This document shows, one piece after another, positions 1 to 8,231 of a stretch of 64,000 nucleotides of DNA. Location: the NCBI GenBank assembly GCA_900541485.1, contig UQJW01000008.1, positions 13,897 through 77,896 on the forward strand, given 5' to 3'. The notes beneath the pieces are model-generated. The model was not told the origin of the DNA, searched no databases, and saw nothing but the letters and a program-made list of their open reading frames with translations. This DNA comes from an uncultured Dialister sp. (GTDB lineage: Bacteria; Bacillota; Negativicutes; Veillonellales; Dialisteraceae). A program made the position numbers and the translations under genes. Each line of letters starts with the position of its first letter. The first letter of the stretch is position 1.

Positions 1-560
1 TCACCGAATTGATGTCTTACATTGAGAACATCCATCTGTACATTGCCATCATCATCTTTTGCATCTTTGAAATACATATTGGTAGAAATACGACCGTTTA
101 CAGTGGTGCTTTCATTGACATCAGCCTTTACATTGATTCTCATACGGCCGTCCCAATTATCATCTTTACCGTCTGTTTTATTCTGGTAACGCATACGAGC
201 ATCGCCGGACCAGTAGAGGTTTCCGACTTTCTTTTCCAACTTGGATACACGGACTCCGAGGTTTGCCAGTTCGTCAGCATATTCGCCTGCCAGTTTTTCC
301 AAAGTTGCTTTCTGTTCTGCGTTCAGCTGGTCTTCACGGGCCATCATGCGGGCAACAATCTGTGCCAATTCATAACGGGTGATGTTTCTTTCTCCTCTGA
401 ATGTGCCGTCCGGGTAGCCGATAACAACGCCCTGATCGGAAAGATCGGCTACTGCCTGGTAAGCCCAGTCACTGGTGGATACATCAGAGAACGGATTTGC
501 AGCGTATGCGGATACGCCGGTTGTGAGTGCTGCTGCAGCGATTGCGAGGATTTTTTTCAT
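1..560 (-). CDS. SLH-domain outer-membrane porin (OmpM-like), C-terminus cut by window edge
   Basis: This is the N-terminal part of an outer-membrane protein that would tether the outer membrane to peptidoglycan through its SLH domain and form a beta-barrel. The visible part has a signal peptide (MKKILAIAAAA..., ending near AYA|ANPF), one SLH domain (roughly residues 22-80, with the GYPDGTFRGERNITRYE core) and a short coiled-coil (about 85-115), followed by the start of a barrel (YWSGDARM...). The start at 560 is preferred over 566 because the AGAAGGAG ribosome site is better spaced. The first ~120 codons are almost identical to the neighbouring paralogue at 1430-2719, differing by one Ala codon in the signal peptide, while the barrels diverge. 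The family assignment (Negativicutes OmpM) is firm at domain level; the stop codon lies outside the window. Confidence 0.9.
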   Translation of the reverse strand, partial: MKKILAIAAAALTTGVSAYAANPFSDVSTSDWAYQAVADLSDQGVVIGYPDGTFRGERNITRYELAQIVARMMAREDQLNAEQKATLEKLAGEYADELANLGVRVSKLEKKVGNLYWSGDARMRYQNKTDGKDDNWDGRMRINVKADVNESTTVNGRISTNMYFKDAKDDDGNVQMDVLNVRHQFG

Positions 561-625
561 ATTCATCGCTCCTTCTAAAAAAATTTTTATCCTTGACAGA
601 TATGGATTTTCAGAAGAAGTTCCCT

Positions 626-643
626 GAGTGACCGTGTTTCCTC
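626..643 (-). promoter_or_regulatory. Conserved 5'-leader element of ompM copy 1
   Basis: An 18-bp string (GAGGAAACACGGTCACTC on the minus strand) occurs here, 66 bp upstream of the start codon, and again at 2786-2803 upstream of the second porin. The surrounding leader is otherwise only partly conserved, so this block is probably a functional part of the 5' UTR. Its role is unknown; translation control or sRNA pairing is an inference. Confidence 0.4.
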
Positions 644-1009
644 CGTGATTTCTTCTTTTTCCATAAGCAATAAGATAAGGATATCCTTACCGCTATTTGC
701 AATGTAGCATACCTTTTATAAATTTGCAACAATCTCAAGGTACGCTTTTCCCTTATATTGTCGCCTTTCTTCGGGATTTTTTGTTTTTTTATTTTAATAA
801 TTCCTTTTTGTTTTTATAATTACTTTTAATAAAAAATCCTTTCAACCGATGAATGCTGATTTTTCTAAAGTTCCTTTTTCCCAAAAATATCTGTTCCCGT
901 TTTAATTTTTTCTAATCTTTTTGAATCACAGTCGGCTATAGATTTTTCCTTTTGCCTGTTAGTTATATTTTTTATATGCTCTCGGAATATCTTTGAGTTA
1001 TTACTTTTC

Positions 1010-1305
1010 TCTCAGGGGCAGCCACTCTCTCGAATACGAAGGAAAATATTTAAACCGTTCTGTACAAACCGCTTATCCGTGTCTGCTCAAACTTGCCCCT
1101 TTCGTCAACCTGTCGGTTGACACTTTCCCCGACAAGCGGGGACAGCTTTCTTATACGAGCCATTTCTATATTTTTGTTCTTACCCCTTCCGACGGCTTTT
1201 CTGTGCGAGTCATTTAGCGTCTCACTCACTTTTACAGCGTCGCTTTGCTCCTCGAAAAGTGGTTCGCTTGCTTCCCGACATCCGGGGACGGCTTGCGGTT
1301 TCTAT
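1010..1305. repeat. Intergenic mosaic repeat block 1 (module A plus E-type hairpin)
   Basis: Module A lies at about 1081-1152 (CTTGCCCC, a GTCAACC/GGTTGAC hairpin, then a CCCC/GGGG hairpin ending in ACAGCTT). It is followed at about 1216-1300 by the E-type element (ACAGCGTCGCTTTGCTCCTCG core) and a second A-like 3' half. No gene is supported in the 561-1429 gap: open frames here are repeat-derived and lack ribosome sites. The AT-rich stretch 770-960 holds nothing I recognise. Confidence 0.75.
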
Positions 1306-1378
1306 TCTTATCTTCATTTTTAACCATACGGGACGACTTTTTTGTGTTTTTTCGGATAGAATTTTTTTATTTCACGCA

Positions 1379-1412
1379 ACAAAAAAGACCCCTTGCGAGG
1401 TCTTTTTTGTTA
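1379..1412 (-). terminator. Rho-independent terminator of the second porin
   Basis: A stem ACAAAAAAGACC / GGTCTTTTTTGT with a short loop ends 18 bp downstream of the porin stop codon. The stem is A/T-flanked and could also work in the other direction. Confidence 0.85.
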
Positions 1413-1429
1413 TTTGTGAATCCGATTCA

Positions 1430-2719
1430 TTAGAATGCGTAGTTCAGTTCAACGCCCCAAGCATCTTTCGGATCTTCATTTATTCCCTTTACATCAGCAG
1501 CAAAGCTGTAGTAGGCATCGAGTTCGAGGTTCTTCTGAAGTGCAACGCCTGCTTTAGCCTGCCAGAAAGTTACATCAGCAAGTGATGCGAACTGAAGGTG
1601 ATCTGTCAGATCAAGAGCGGAGTTACCAAACCAGATAGAACCGGCTTTTGCATCCACATAGTGTGCGCCGATGCTGAAAGAACCAGGTTTATCGAGATCT
1701 ACTTCACCGAAAGTGACACCGGCCGTCCAAAGTTTAGCCTTTTCTTTTTCTCCGTTCAATTTTCCACGGGTTTCTACATAGTCACCGTCAACGGTTACAG
1801 GACCGAGTCCGAAGTTAGCACCGACACCCCAGACTTTTGTATCACGCAATGAATCATTTTCGTGTGTAAAGTCTTCCTTGTTTTCCAAATAGAAACCAGA
1901 GAGTCCTACAGGACCTGCATTGCCGGAAATTTTACCATACCATGCTTCAGCAGCAGAAAATTCAGGGAGATTTTCATCCAAGTCTCTCAAGTGATACGCC
2001 ATTGCGTCCTGGAAACGACCATAGCCGAACTCGAGACCGATTTTGCCGGTGTCATAGCCTGCTACGACACCATCGAAACGGCCGTCTTCATCCCAGAATA
2101 CGCCGGTCTTGTCGAGAGCTACGCCCTGACGACCGATGTCGATATATGCTGCTTCACTCGGAGCATAACGGACATGGATACGGTCCATCTCTGTATTGGA
2201 ACCTGCTCCGTCCTGGAAATCAAATTCGTTGACAAAACGGCCGGAAACGGTGACCTTGTCATTCACTTCCGCATCCGCATTAATTCTGATACGGCCGTTC
2301 CATGTATCTGCATGGTCTCTCAGACCGTCCAGGTTGCGCTGGTATTGCATACGAGCATCGCCGGACCAGTAGAGGTTACCGACTTTCTTTTCCAACTTGG
2401 ATACACGGACTCCGAGGTTTGCCAATTCGTCAGCATATTCGTTTGCCAGTTTTTCCAGAGTTGCTCTCTGTTCTGCATTCAGCTGGTCTTCACGGGCCAT
2501 CATGCGGGCAACAATCTGTGCCAATTCATAACGGGTGATGTTTCTTTCTCCTCTGAATGTGCCGTCCGGGTAGCCGATAACAACGCCCTGATCGGAAAGA
2601 TCGGCTACTGCCTGGTAAGCCCAGTCACTGGTGGATACATCAGAGAACGGATTTGCAGCGTATGCGGATACGCCGGTTGTGAGTGCTGCTGCTGCAGCGA
2701 TTGCGAGAATCTTCTTCAT
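1430..2719 (-). CDS. SLH-domain outer-membrane porin (OmpM-like), complete
   Basis: A 429-residue outer-membrane protein with a signal peptide (cleavage near AYA|ANPF), an SLH domain (about residues 23-82), a short coiled-coil (about 85-115) and a C-terminal region of alternating short amphipathic strands ending in ...VELNYAF, the usual terminal aromatic residue of a beta-barrel. In Negativicutes such proteins bind peptidoglycan through the SLH domain and act as the major porin and outer-membrane tether. The start at 2719 has a strong TAGGAGGAG ribosome site. It lies in tandem with the partial paralogue at 1-560, separated by a terminator and a repeat block, so each copy is probably transcribed separately. 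Confidence 0.93.
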   Translation of the reverse strand: MKKILAIAAAAALTTGVSAYAANPFSDVSTSDWAYQAVADLSDQGVVIGYPDGTFRGERNITRYELAQIVARMMAREDQLNAEQRATLEKLANEYADELANLGVRVSKLEKKVGNLYWSGDARMQYQRNLDGLRDHADTWNGRIRINADAEVNDKVTVSGRFVNEFDFQDGAGSNTEMDRIHVRYAPSEAAYIDIGRQGVALDKTGVFWDEDGRFDGVVAGYDTGKIGLEFGYGRFQDAMAYHLRDLDENLPEFSAAEAWYGKISGNAGPVGLSGFYLENKEDFTHENDSLRDTKVWGVGANFGLGPVTVDGDYVETRGKLNGEKEKAKLWTAGVTFGEVDLDKPGSFSIGAHYVDAKAGSIWFGNSALDLTDHLQFASLADVTFWQAKAGVALQKNLELDAYYSFAADVKGINEDPKDAWGVELNYAF

Positions 2720-2785
2720 AGATTTTCTCCTCCTACTAAAAAACGGACTCTGTACATACTCGTCATGCAGAAGGAAGGTCTTGCC

Positions 2786-2803
2786 GAGTGACCGTGTTTC
2801 CTC
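2786..2803 (-). promoter_or_regulatory. Conserved 5'-leader element of ompM copy 2
   Basis: Second copy of the 18-bp string also found at 626-643, at the same distance (66 bp) from its start codon. It lies inside the predicted 5' UTR, downstream of the putative promoter at 2860-2888. Confidence 0.4.
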
Positions 2804-2859
2804 TGCTTTTTTCTTCCTTTTCCATGATTGCGGAACTCAGAGTCAAATTCCACTTCTTA

Positions 2860-2888
2860 ATTATAACTTATCTGTCAATATTTTACAA
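2860..2888 (-). promoter_or_regulatory. Putative sigma-A promoter of ompM copy 2
   Basis: Minus-strand TTGTAA at 2888-2883 and TATAAT at 2865-2860 are separated by 17 bp. This would give a 5' UTR of about 135 nt carrying the conserved leader element. Prediction by eye only. Confidence 0.5.
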
Positions 2889-2989
2889 ATAAGTGCTTAG
2901 TCTTTTGGAATACAGAATCCTTTTTATCCTTACAAAACTATAATTCTTTTCCTTAAATGTCGGCTTCTCCCGTTCTCGCAGACAAGCGA

Positions 2990-3385
2990 TTATTGCCGCT
3001 TTGTAAGAAACTGTTTTTCGTGTCTGCTCCAACTTGCCCCTTCCGTCAACCTGTCGGTTGACACCTTCCCCGTGTCCGGGGACAGCTTACACCTTTCATT
3101 CTTTCCTTTCGTAACAACTCCCATTTAATACCATTTACAAAACGTACTTCACTTCTGCCGTCATTCTTGAGCGGTGGAAGTATGCAAATGAATAGAACCG
3201 AATAGTAGAGTAATGCGTGTTCGCGAAGAATCCGGCATCGCATACAGGAAAGCACATTTAATACTTGCAACCTTTGCCCGGATTCTTCACTCTTTCCCAT
3301 ACTTTTTTATAACACTATTCCCGACCGCTTTTTACGACCGTTCAAGAATGACAGGCAAGAATATAATACCGTTCTATAAGAAATT
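2990..3385. repeat. Intergenic mosaic repeat block 2a (A-B-B')
   Basis: Module A at about 3019-3090 (GTCAACC/GGTTGAC hairpin, then CCCCGTGTCCGGGG), module B at about 3140-3255 (starts CTGCCGTCATTCTTGAGCGG, ends GAAGAATCCGGCA), and an inverted B at about 3262-3380 (GCCCGGATTCTTC ... TTCAAGAATGACAGGCA). The block abuts the GIY-YIG gene. Open frames here are not considered genes. Confidence 0.75.
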
Positions 3386-3444
3386 CTTATTAAATGATAT
3401 AATTATTCTGATTTCACGAGAGCTTTTATATGGGGAGAAATAGA

Positions 3445-3738
3445 GTGGAATATTATGTATATATTCTCACAACAAAAAGGAAGCATGCTTTATATGTCGG
3501 AGTGACTAATAATTTAAAAAGACGATTATATGAACATAAGAATGGTATACACCCCGGCTTTACAAAAAGATATCATTTTTGCCTATTGGTTTATTTTGAA
3601 AGATTTAGTGACGTAAAGTATGCCATTCACCGAGAAAAGGTATTAAAGGGCTGGTGTCATTATAAAAAGCTAGAACTGATTAACAGCGTAAATCCTGCAT
3701 GGAATGATTTATCTGAAAATTGGTCTGATTCACATTAG
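3445..3738 (+). CDS. GIY-YIG nuclease family protein (UPF0213-like)
   Basis: A 97-residue single-domain protein of the GIY-YIG endonuclease superfamily. The start of the domain (YYVYILTTKR..ALYVGVTNNLKRRLYEHK) shows the variant Y-V-Y / Y-V-G signature, the conserved Arg (about residue 26-29) and a Glu later in the domain (HREKVLKGW). I chose GTG at 3445 rather than ATG at 3430 because GGGGAG lies 7 bp upstream and family members begin MxYYVYIL. Such stand-alone domains are widespread, and their substrate is unknown. It has no operon partner and sits between repeat modules on both sides. The family call is secure; any link to the repeats is speculative. Confidence 0.88.
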   Translation: MEYYVYILTTKRKHALYVGVTNNLKRRLYEHKNGIHPGFTKRYHFCLLVYFERFSDVKYAIHREKVLKGWCHYKKLELINSVNPAWNDLSENWSDSH

Positions 3739-3739
3739 C

Positions 3740-4070
3740 ATTTAATACCTGTAACCTATGCCAGATTCTTACCGCTCCCGTTGGTCGGGTATGGCGTTTC
3801 ACTCATTTTTACAGCGTCGCTCCGCTCCTCGAAAAATGGTTCACTTGCCATCACTTCGTTCAAGAATGACAGGCAAGCAGTTAATACTGTTCTGTAGGAA
3901 AATTTCTTACCTTTTTACTCCAACTTGCCCCTTCCGTCAGCTCCGCTGACACCTTCCCCGTGTCTGGGGACAGCTTACGATTGATATTCTTTCCTTTTTG
4001 TGACACCTCCCATTTAATTCCATTTATAAAACGCATTTCACTTTTGCCGTCACAGGGCGGTCCTTTTTCT
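3740..4070. repeat. Intergenic mosaic repeat block 2b (B' with E, A, partial B)
   Basis: Directly after the GIY-YIG stop codon there is an inverted B carrying a nested E element (about 3755-3890; ATTCTTACCGCTCCCGTTGG ... TTCAAGAATGACAGGCA). Module A follows (about 3918-3985, hairpin GTCAGC/GCTGAC), then the first part of module B (about 4020-4060). No gene is visible between 3739 and 4139. Confidence 0.7.
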
Positions 4071-4106
4071 ATTTCCTGTCTTGTTTGTCTTCATTCTTTC
4101 CATTTT

Positions 4107-4136
4107 AAAATCCCGCTTTTATTTGGCGGGATTTTC
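4107..4136 (-). terminator. Rho-independent terminator after rplI
   Basis: Stem AAAATCCCGC / GCGGGATTTT with a 9-nt loop sits just downstream of the rplI stop codon on the minus strand. Confidence 0.88.
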
Positions 4137-4139
4137 TCT

Positions 4140-4586
4140 TTATTCTGCTACTACGGAGATATGCACTTCGCTTGTTACGTTTTGGTGTATCCATACTTCT
4201 ACGTCATATTCTCCCGTGGTTTTTATCGGATTTTTCAGTTTGATATTTTTCTTATCCAGTTTAAATTTGTACTGCTTTTCGATGGCATCACAGATGTCTT
4301 TGGCGGTGACGCTTCCAAATATGCGTCCGTCTTCTCCTGTCTGGACGGGAATGACGACTTTGACGGCTTTGAGCTGGGAAGCCATAATGACGGCTTCGTC
4401 GGCAGCTACTTGGGATTTGAATTCTTTTGCTTCCTGCCGCTGGTTGGCTGTGTTGATGTTTGCTTTATTTCCTTCTACACCGAGACCGCGGCGGATCAGT
4501 ACATTTCTTCCGTATCCGTCGGCAACTTCTACGATATCTCCCCGTTTCCCTAATTTTTTTACGTCTTGTAACAGTACTACTTTCAT
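4140..4586 (-). CDS. rplI: 50S ribosomal protein L9
   Basis: A 148-residue protein with the canonical L9 N-terminus (MKVVLLQDVKKLGKRGDIVEV) and the NVLIRRG motif, followed by the long connecting helix and the C-terminal rRNA-binding domain. L9 binds 23S rRNA near the L1 stalk. Length is typical. A GAGGAGG ribosome site precedes the ATG, which overlaps the gdpP stop codon by 4 bp (ATGA), so it is translationally coupled to gdpP. The yybS-gdpP-rplI order matches the widespread Firmicutes arrangement. Confidence 0.97.
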   Translation of the reverse strand: MKVVLLQDVKKLGKRGDIVEVADGYGRNVLIRRGLGVEGNKANINTANQRQEAKEFKSQVAADEAVIMASQLKAVKVVIPVQTGEDGRIFGSVTAKDICDAIEKQYKFKLDKKNIKLKNPIKTTGEYDVEVWIHQNVTSEVHISVVAE

Positions 4587-6565
4587 TCTTTTTCCTCCTC
4601 TATTTGTTTACGGACCAGGGCGATAATCTCGCCGGTCAATGTTTTTATATTTCCTTCTTCTCCGAATTGGGCCCCTGCCACGGTCTGGTGTCCTCCTCCG
4701 CCAAGGGCTTCCATGATGACTTGGACGTTAATGCTCCCGTTGGAGCGGGCAGAGAGGCAGAGTCCTTTTTCTGTGTGGTAGAAGAGGAAGCTGCACCGGA
4801 CTTCTTGTACTTTAACAAGGAAGTCGGAGATTTGTCCTGCAATAATCTGGGAGTCCGCCGTGCCTTCCGGACATTCGGCAAAGACCATAAATCCGTCTAC
4901 GACTTGCATGCGGGCAAGAACGGCTGCTTTGACTTTGATGAAATCCATGTCGACGGCAAATAGCCTGTTTACAAGGTCCGTGTCAGCTCCGCAGCGGCGG
5001 AGGTAGCTGGCAGCATCAAAGGTGCGTACGCTTGTCTGGACGGCAAAGCTCTTCGTGTCAACGACCATGCCTGCATAGAGGCAGGATGCTTCGAGAACGT
5101 TCATTTCTTCTTCACCGCCGTAGTACTGGATGAGTTCGGTGACCAGTTCGGAGGCCGATGAGGAAGACGGTTCCATATAGGTGAGCAGAGGACTTGCAAT
5201 CATGGTTTTTGCTCTGCGGTGATGGTCGATGACGACTTTCTTTTCTACTTTTTTGAGAATTTCCGGAGCGGCCACGAGTTCGGGGATATGGGTATCCACG
5301 ATAATCAGAATGGTTTTTTCCGTAACGAGATTTTTTGCTTTGTTTTCGTCAATGAGAAGTCCTTCGGCAAGTCCGCTGTTTTTGATGGCTTCTATCATCT
5401 TTTTCGAGGTGTCGTCCTGTTTCGAAAGTACGATATGGGCTTCTTTTCCGGACGCTCTGGCAAGGTGGGAAACGCCTACGGCGGCACCGAGGGCATCGAA
5501 ATCTTCGTGGGCATGTCCCATGATAAGAACGAGATCGGATTCATTAATCAGTTCTCTCAATGCCTGTGCGACGACACGGACACGGACACGGGTATTGCTG
5601 ACCGCAGTCGGTGCTTTTCCACCGAAGGCTTTCACGTCTTTTCCTATACGGACAATCGCCTGGTCACCGCCGCGGCCCAGGGCAAGGTCGAGAGAAACTT
5701 GGGCTTCTTCGTACTGCTTGGCAAAAGATTCCCCGCTTTTTACGATACCGATAGAGAGGGTGACGGGAATTCTGTTTACTGTATGTATTTCCCGTACCCG
5801 GTCCAGAATATCGAAGTTTTCGTTCATCATTTTTTGAAGGGCTTCTGCGGAAATACAGGCGACGAAATCCGACGAGCTGTATTGTTTGATGAATCCTTCT
5901 TCCTTGCTGAAGGCGTTCAGTACCATTTCCGTCACGTCCGCCATAAGAGAAGAGCGGTCCGCATCGGTCATTTCCGCCGTCACTTCCTGGGCGTTGTCGA
6001 TACGAATGAGGCAGAATACGGGTCTTGATTTTTCCGCATCTTTTATCGCCTCGTCGGCATCGGTCCTGTCCATGAAATAGAACACCATGTAAGGTTCGTC
6101 GGTTTCGTCTTCAACGGGAAGGAATTTATAAAATATACGGTAAAATTTTCCTTCGGCGTAGCCGTCAAGCCAGCCTGTTTTTTCCCAAAGGCGGGACATT
6201 TTCTGTCCCTGTAAAATTTCCCGGAAAGGCATGCCTTCTTCGGCACGGGTCATCCATGCACGGAATACACTGTTTGCCCAGACGAGTTTCTTCTTCTCGT
6301 CCATAACGGCAATCCCGAGAGGAAGATTTCTGACGGCATAGGAAGTCCCGGCACTGACCCCGGCGGACAAATTGTCCAGATAGAGCATGAGCTTTTTTTC
6401 CTGCATCATATCGCACCGTTTCATCCAGACAATGCAGGCGGCAACGATGATGAAAAGGAGCATGCCGAGCTGCCAATTCTGCGTAGCCAAAACAACGACA
6501 GCAAGAAGCAGCAGGATAATCATCACTTTTGATGTTTTTTTGTATACCCAAATATCACTGAGCAT
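4583..6565 (-). CDS. gdpP: Cyclic-di-AMP phosphodiesterase GdpP (DHH family)
   Basis: A 660-residue membrane-bound phosphodiesterase that hydrolyses c-di-AMP. Two N-terminal membrane helices (about residues 12-50) are followed by a degenerate PAS domain (about 70-170), a degenerate GGDEF domain (about 175-310) and a DHH/DHHA1 catalytic module (about 335-655). The metal-site motifs are visible: HAHEDFDALGAA, VDTH, DHHRR and the C-terminal GGGGHQTVAG. Length and architecture match B. subtilis YybT/GdpP. It follows yybS and overlaps rplI by 4 bp. The start at 6565 has an AGAGAGGA ribosome site. Confidence 0.96.
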   Translation of the reverse strand: MLSDIWVYKKTSKVMIILLLLAVVVLATQNWQLGMLLFIIVAACIVWMKRCDMMQEKKLMLYLDNLSAGVSAGTSYAVRNLPLGIAVMDEKKKLVWANSVFRAWMTRAEEGMPFREILQGQKMSRLWEKTGWLDGYAEGKFYRIFYKFLPVEDETDEPYMVFYFMDRTDADEAIKDAEKSRPVFCLIRIDNAQEVTAEMTDADRSSLMADVTEMVLNAFSKEEGFIKQYSSSDFVACISAEALQKMMNENFDILDRVREIHTVNRIPVTLSIGIVKSGESFAKQYEEAQVSLDLALGRGGDQAIVRIGKDVKAFGGKAPTAVSNTRVRVRVVAQALRELINESDLVLIMGHAHEDFDALGAAVGVSHLARASGKEAHIVLSKQDDTSKKMIEAIKNSGLAEGLLIDENKAKNLVTEKTILIIVDTHIPELVAAPEILKKVEKKVVIDHHRRAKTMIASPLLTYMEPSSSSASELVTELIQYYGGEEEMNVLEASCLYAGMVVDTKSFAVQTSVRTFDAASYLRRCGADTDLVNRLFAVDMDFIKVKAAVLARMQVVDGFMVFAECPEGTADSQIIAGQISDFLVKVQEVRCSFLFYHTEKGLCLSARSNGSINVQVIMEALGGGGHQTVAGAQFGEEGNIKTLTGEIIALVRKQIEEEKE

Positions 6566-6637
6566 AATGTCCTCTCTTACTCAAAGAGCTTTGCTAAGGG
6601 CAGTTTCCATAAAAAGAAACGGCCGTATACGGAAATA

Positions 6638-7594
6638 TTATTCATAATTTCTTTTTCTTCTGTAGGACAGAACCATGTCGGTAAGTCCCATGAGAACCAG
6701 AAACATTTGTATGAATCCCATGAAAGCGGATAAAACAATCACAATCCAGCGGATGGGTCTGATCATCGGGTATTTATGAGGCAGCCACCAAAGGGTCGCC
6801 ACGCCTTGAAGCCAAAATACAAAAATACAGGCCAGCCCGATATTATATTGGATGACAGAAAACGTGGGATCGTCTTTCAGGAAAAACTGCATAGCCACGG
6901 AGACGGCGTAAAGTACGACAAAAAACCGGGGGAATTCCCACCGTTCCAATTTGGGAAGTACGGGAATATCCTTGATTCCCATACGGCCGAAAATCATTTT
7001 CCCCAGTGTCATCGATGCCCAGGCGTAAAAGAAAGAGGCTCCAACCGTAGCAAAAGGAAGCGATTTTCTGATGACGTCCATCATTTGTTTCACATTGTCC
7101 TGTGCCTGGACGAGAAGTTCGCCTGTGTAAAAACCGCTCATCTGGTCCATCATTTCCTGTTCCATCTGGTCCATGGCGGTGCCGCCGAAAATCACGGCCG
7201 GCACATCAAGGATATACATCGCCGCCAGTGCTTCGCCGATGATAGCGGCCAAAACGACGACAGCGCCTGCAATGAGAGTCATGGAAGCGGATATTTTATT
7301 TTTATAACAAATTCCCATGACAATACCGAGAACGCCGAAAATGGCACAGAGAAAGGCGGCGGAAATGATACCGAAAAAGACGGAGTCGAGAATCATGACC
7401 CCTGCCGTGACAATCACTGACCAGTGGACGCCCTCTTTCATGCCCAAATAGGCAATGGGAAGAGGAATGAGGAGAAATACGACGCTTGACACAAGAGGCA
7501 TATAAAAGCCGATAACCGACAGCACCACGGCAAGAGCGGTGCACATGCCGGCAAGCACGACAGCATTCGTATCTCCCGATCTGTATTCGTTCAT
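6638..7594 (-). CDS. yybS: YybS-family (DUF2232) integral membrane protein
   Basis: A 318-residue polytopic membrane protein with about eight hydrophobic segments and a Gly-rich small-residue N-terminal half, matching the YybS/DUF2232 family. Its function is unknown; it is characteristically encoded upstream of gdpP and rplI, as here (72 bp before gdpP). A hydrophilic loop around residues 140-175 is Met- and Gln-rich. The start has an AAGGAGC ribosome site. The family has a fold reminiscent of ECF-transporter S components, but no substrate can be inferred. Confidence 0.85.
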   Translation of the reverse strand: MNEYRSGDTNAVVLAGMCTALAVVLSVIGFYMPLVSSVVFLLIPLPIAYLGMKEGVHWSVIVTAGVMILDSVFFGIISAAFLCAIFGVLGIVMGICYKNKISASMTLIAGAVVVLAAIIGEALAAMYILDVPAVIFGGTAMDQMEQEMMDQMSGFYTGELLVQAQDNVKQMMDVIRKSLPFATVGASFFYAWASMTLGKMIFGRMGIKDIPVLPKLERWEFPRFFVVLYAVSVAMQFFLKDDPTFSVIQYNIGLACIFVFWLQGVATLWWLPHKYPMIRPIRWIVIVLSAFMGFIQMFLVLMGLTDMVLSYRRKRNYE

Positions 7595-7764
7595 AAATGC
7601 TCCTTATTTTTTATGTAAAGAAGTTTTCTTAACAGAAAAGGATAACAACTTTATTTTATCATATATTCCGCCTTTAGTGTCATTTGTCCACGCGCCAAGA
7701 AATAAAGCCGTATTCTTTCATTTTTAACCGGCAAAAGACCGGGAAATACGGAGTACAAATACAT

Positions 7765-8135
7765 CATTCTTTTGTTTCTGCTCACACTTGCCCCTTTCGT
7801 CAACCTGACGGTTGACACTTTCCCCGACAAGCGGGGACAGCTTACGCTCCCTATTCTGTTCATTGCGTACTCATTTGACAGTTAATATATTTATAAAACT
7901 ATAATTTCTTTTTCCTTAGTGTCAGCTTCCCCCGAACTCGGAGGGAAGTGCCGAGCCTGCGAGGCGATAGGGGCAAGCTTGCGTACACAGGTTAAAACAC
8001 TTAATATCCGTATCCTTTGCCCGGATTCTTCACTCTGATTCGATGTCCTTTCATTACATTACAGTCATAGCGGTTTTTACCCCCGTTCAAGAATGACGGG
8101 CAGGTATTTATACTTTTTTGTAAGAAACCTTTTTA
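7765..8135. repeat. Intergenic mosaic repeat block 3 (A-A'-B')
   Basis: Module A at about 7776-7844 (GTCAACC-TGAC-GGTTGAC variant), an inverted A at about 7918-7995 (AGCTTCCCCCGAACTCGG ... GCGTACACAGG) and an inverted B at about 7996-8130. Direct B is missing here, so A and A' face each other as inverted repeats about 75 bp apart. No gene is seen in 7595-8231. Confidence 0.72.
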
Positions 8136-8189
8136 CGTGTCTGCTCGCAATAAAAAATAATCTTTTTTCTTTTCATGTCAGAAATGCAT

Positions 8190-8226
8190 AAAAAAACCGC
8201 CTCCCTCTGATGAGGAAAGCGGCTTT
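8190..8226 (-). terminator. Terminator of the RNase J gene
   Basis: A minus-strand hairpin CCGCTTTCCTC-ATCA-GAGGGAGGCGG followed by a T-run, overlapping the last few bases before the stop codon of the RNase J gene. Confidence 0.8.
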
Positions 8227-8231
8227 CCGTT

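Noticed and set aside
1010..1305. CRISPR array
   Set aside because: The repeats are longer than CRISPR repeats, hairpin-based, in both orientations and without regular unique spacers; no cas genes are present.
1862..2791. 309-codon plus-strand open frame over the second porin
   Set aside because: Antisense shadow of a well-supported SLH porin; a matching shadow occurs over the first porin copy at 9-578.
2860..2878. TTGACA at 2878-2873 as -35 for TATAAT at 2865
   Set aside because: The spacing is only 7 bp; the TTGTAA further upstream gives a 17-bp spacer.
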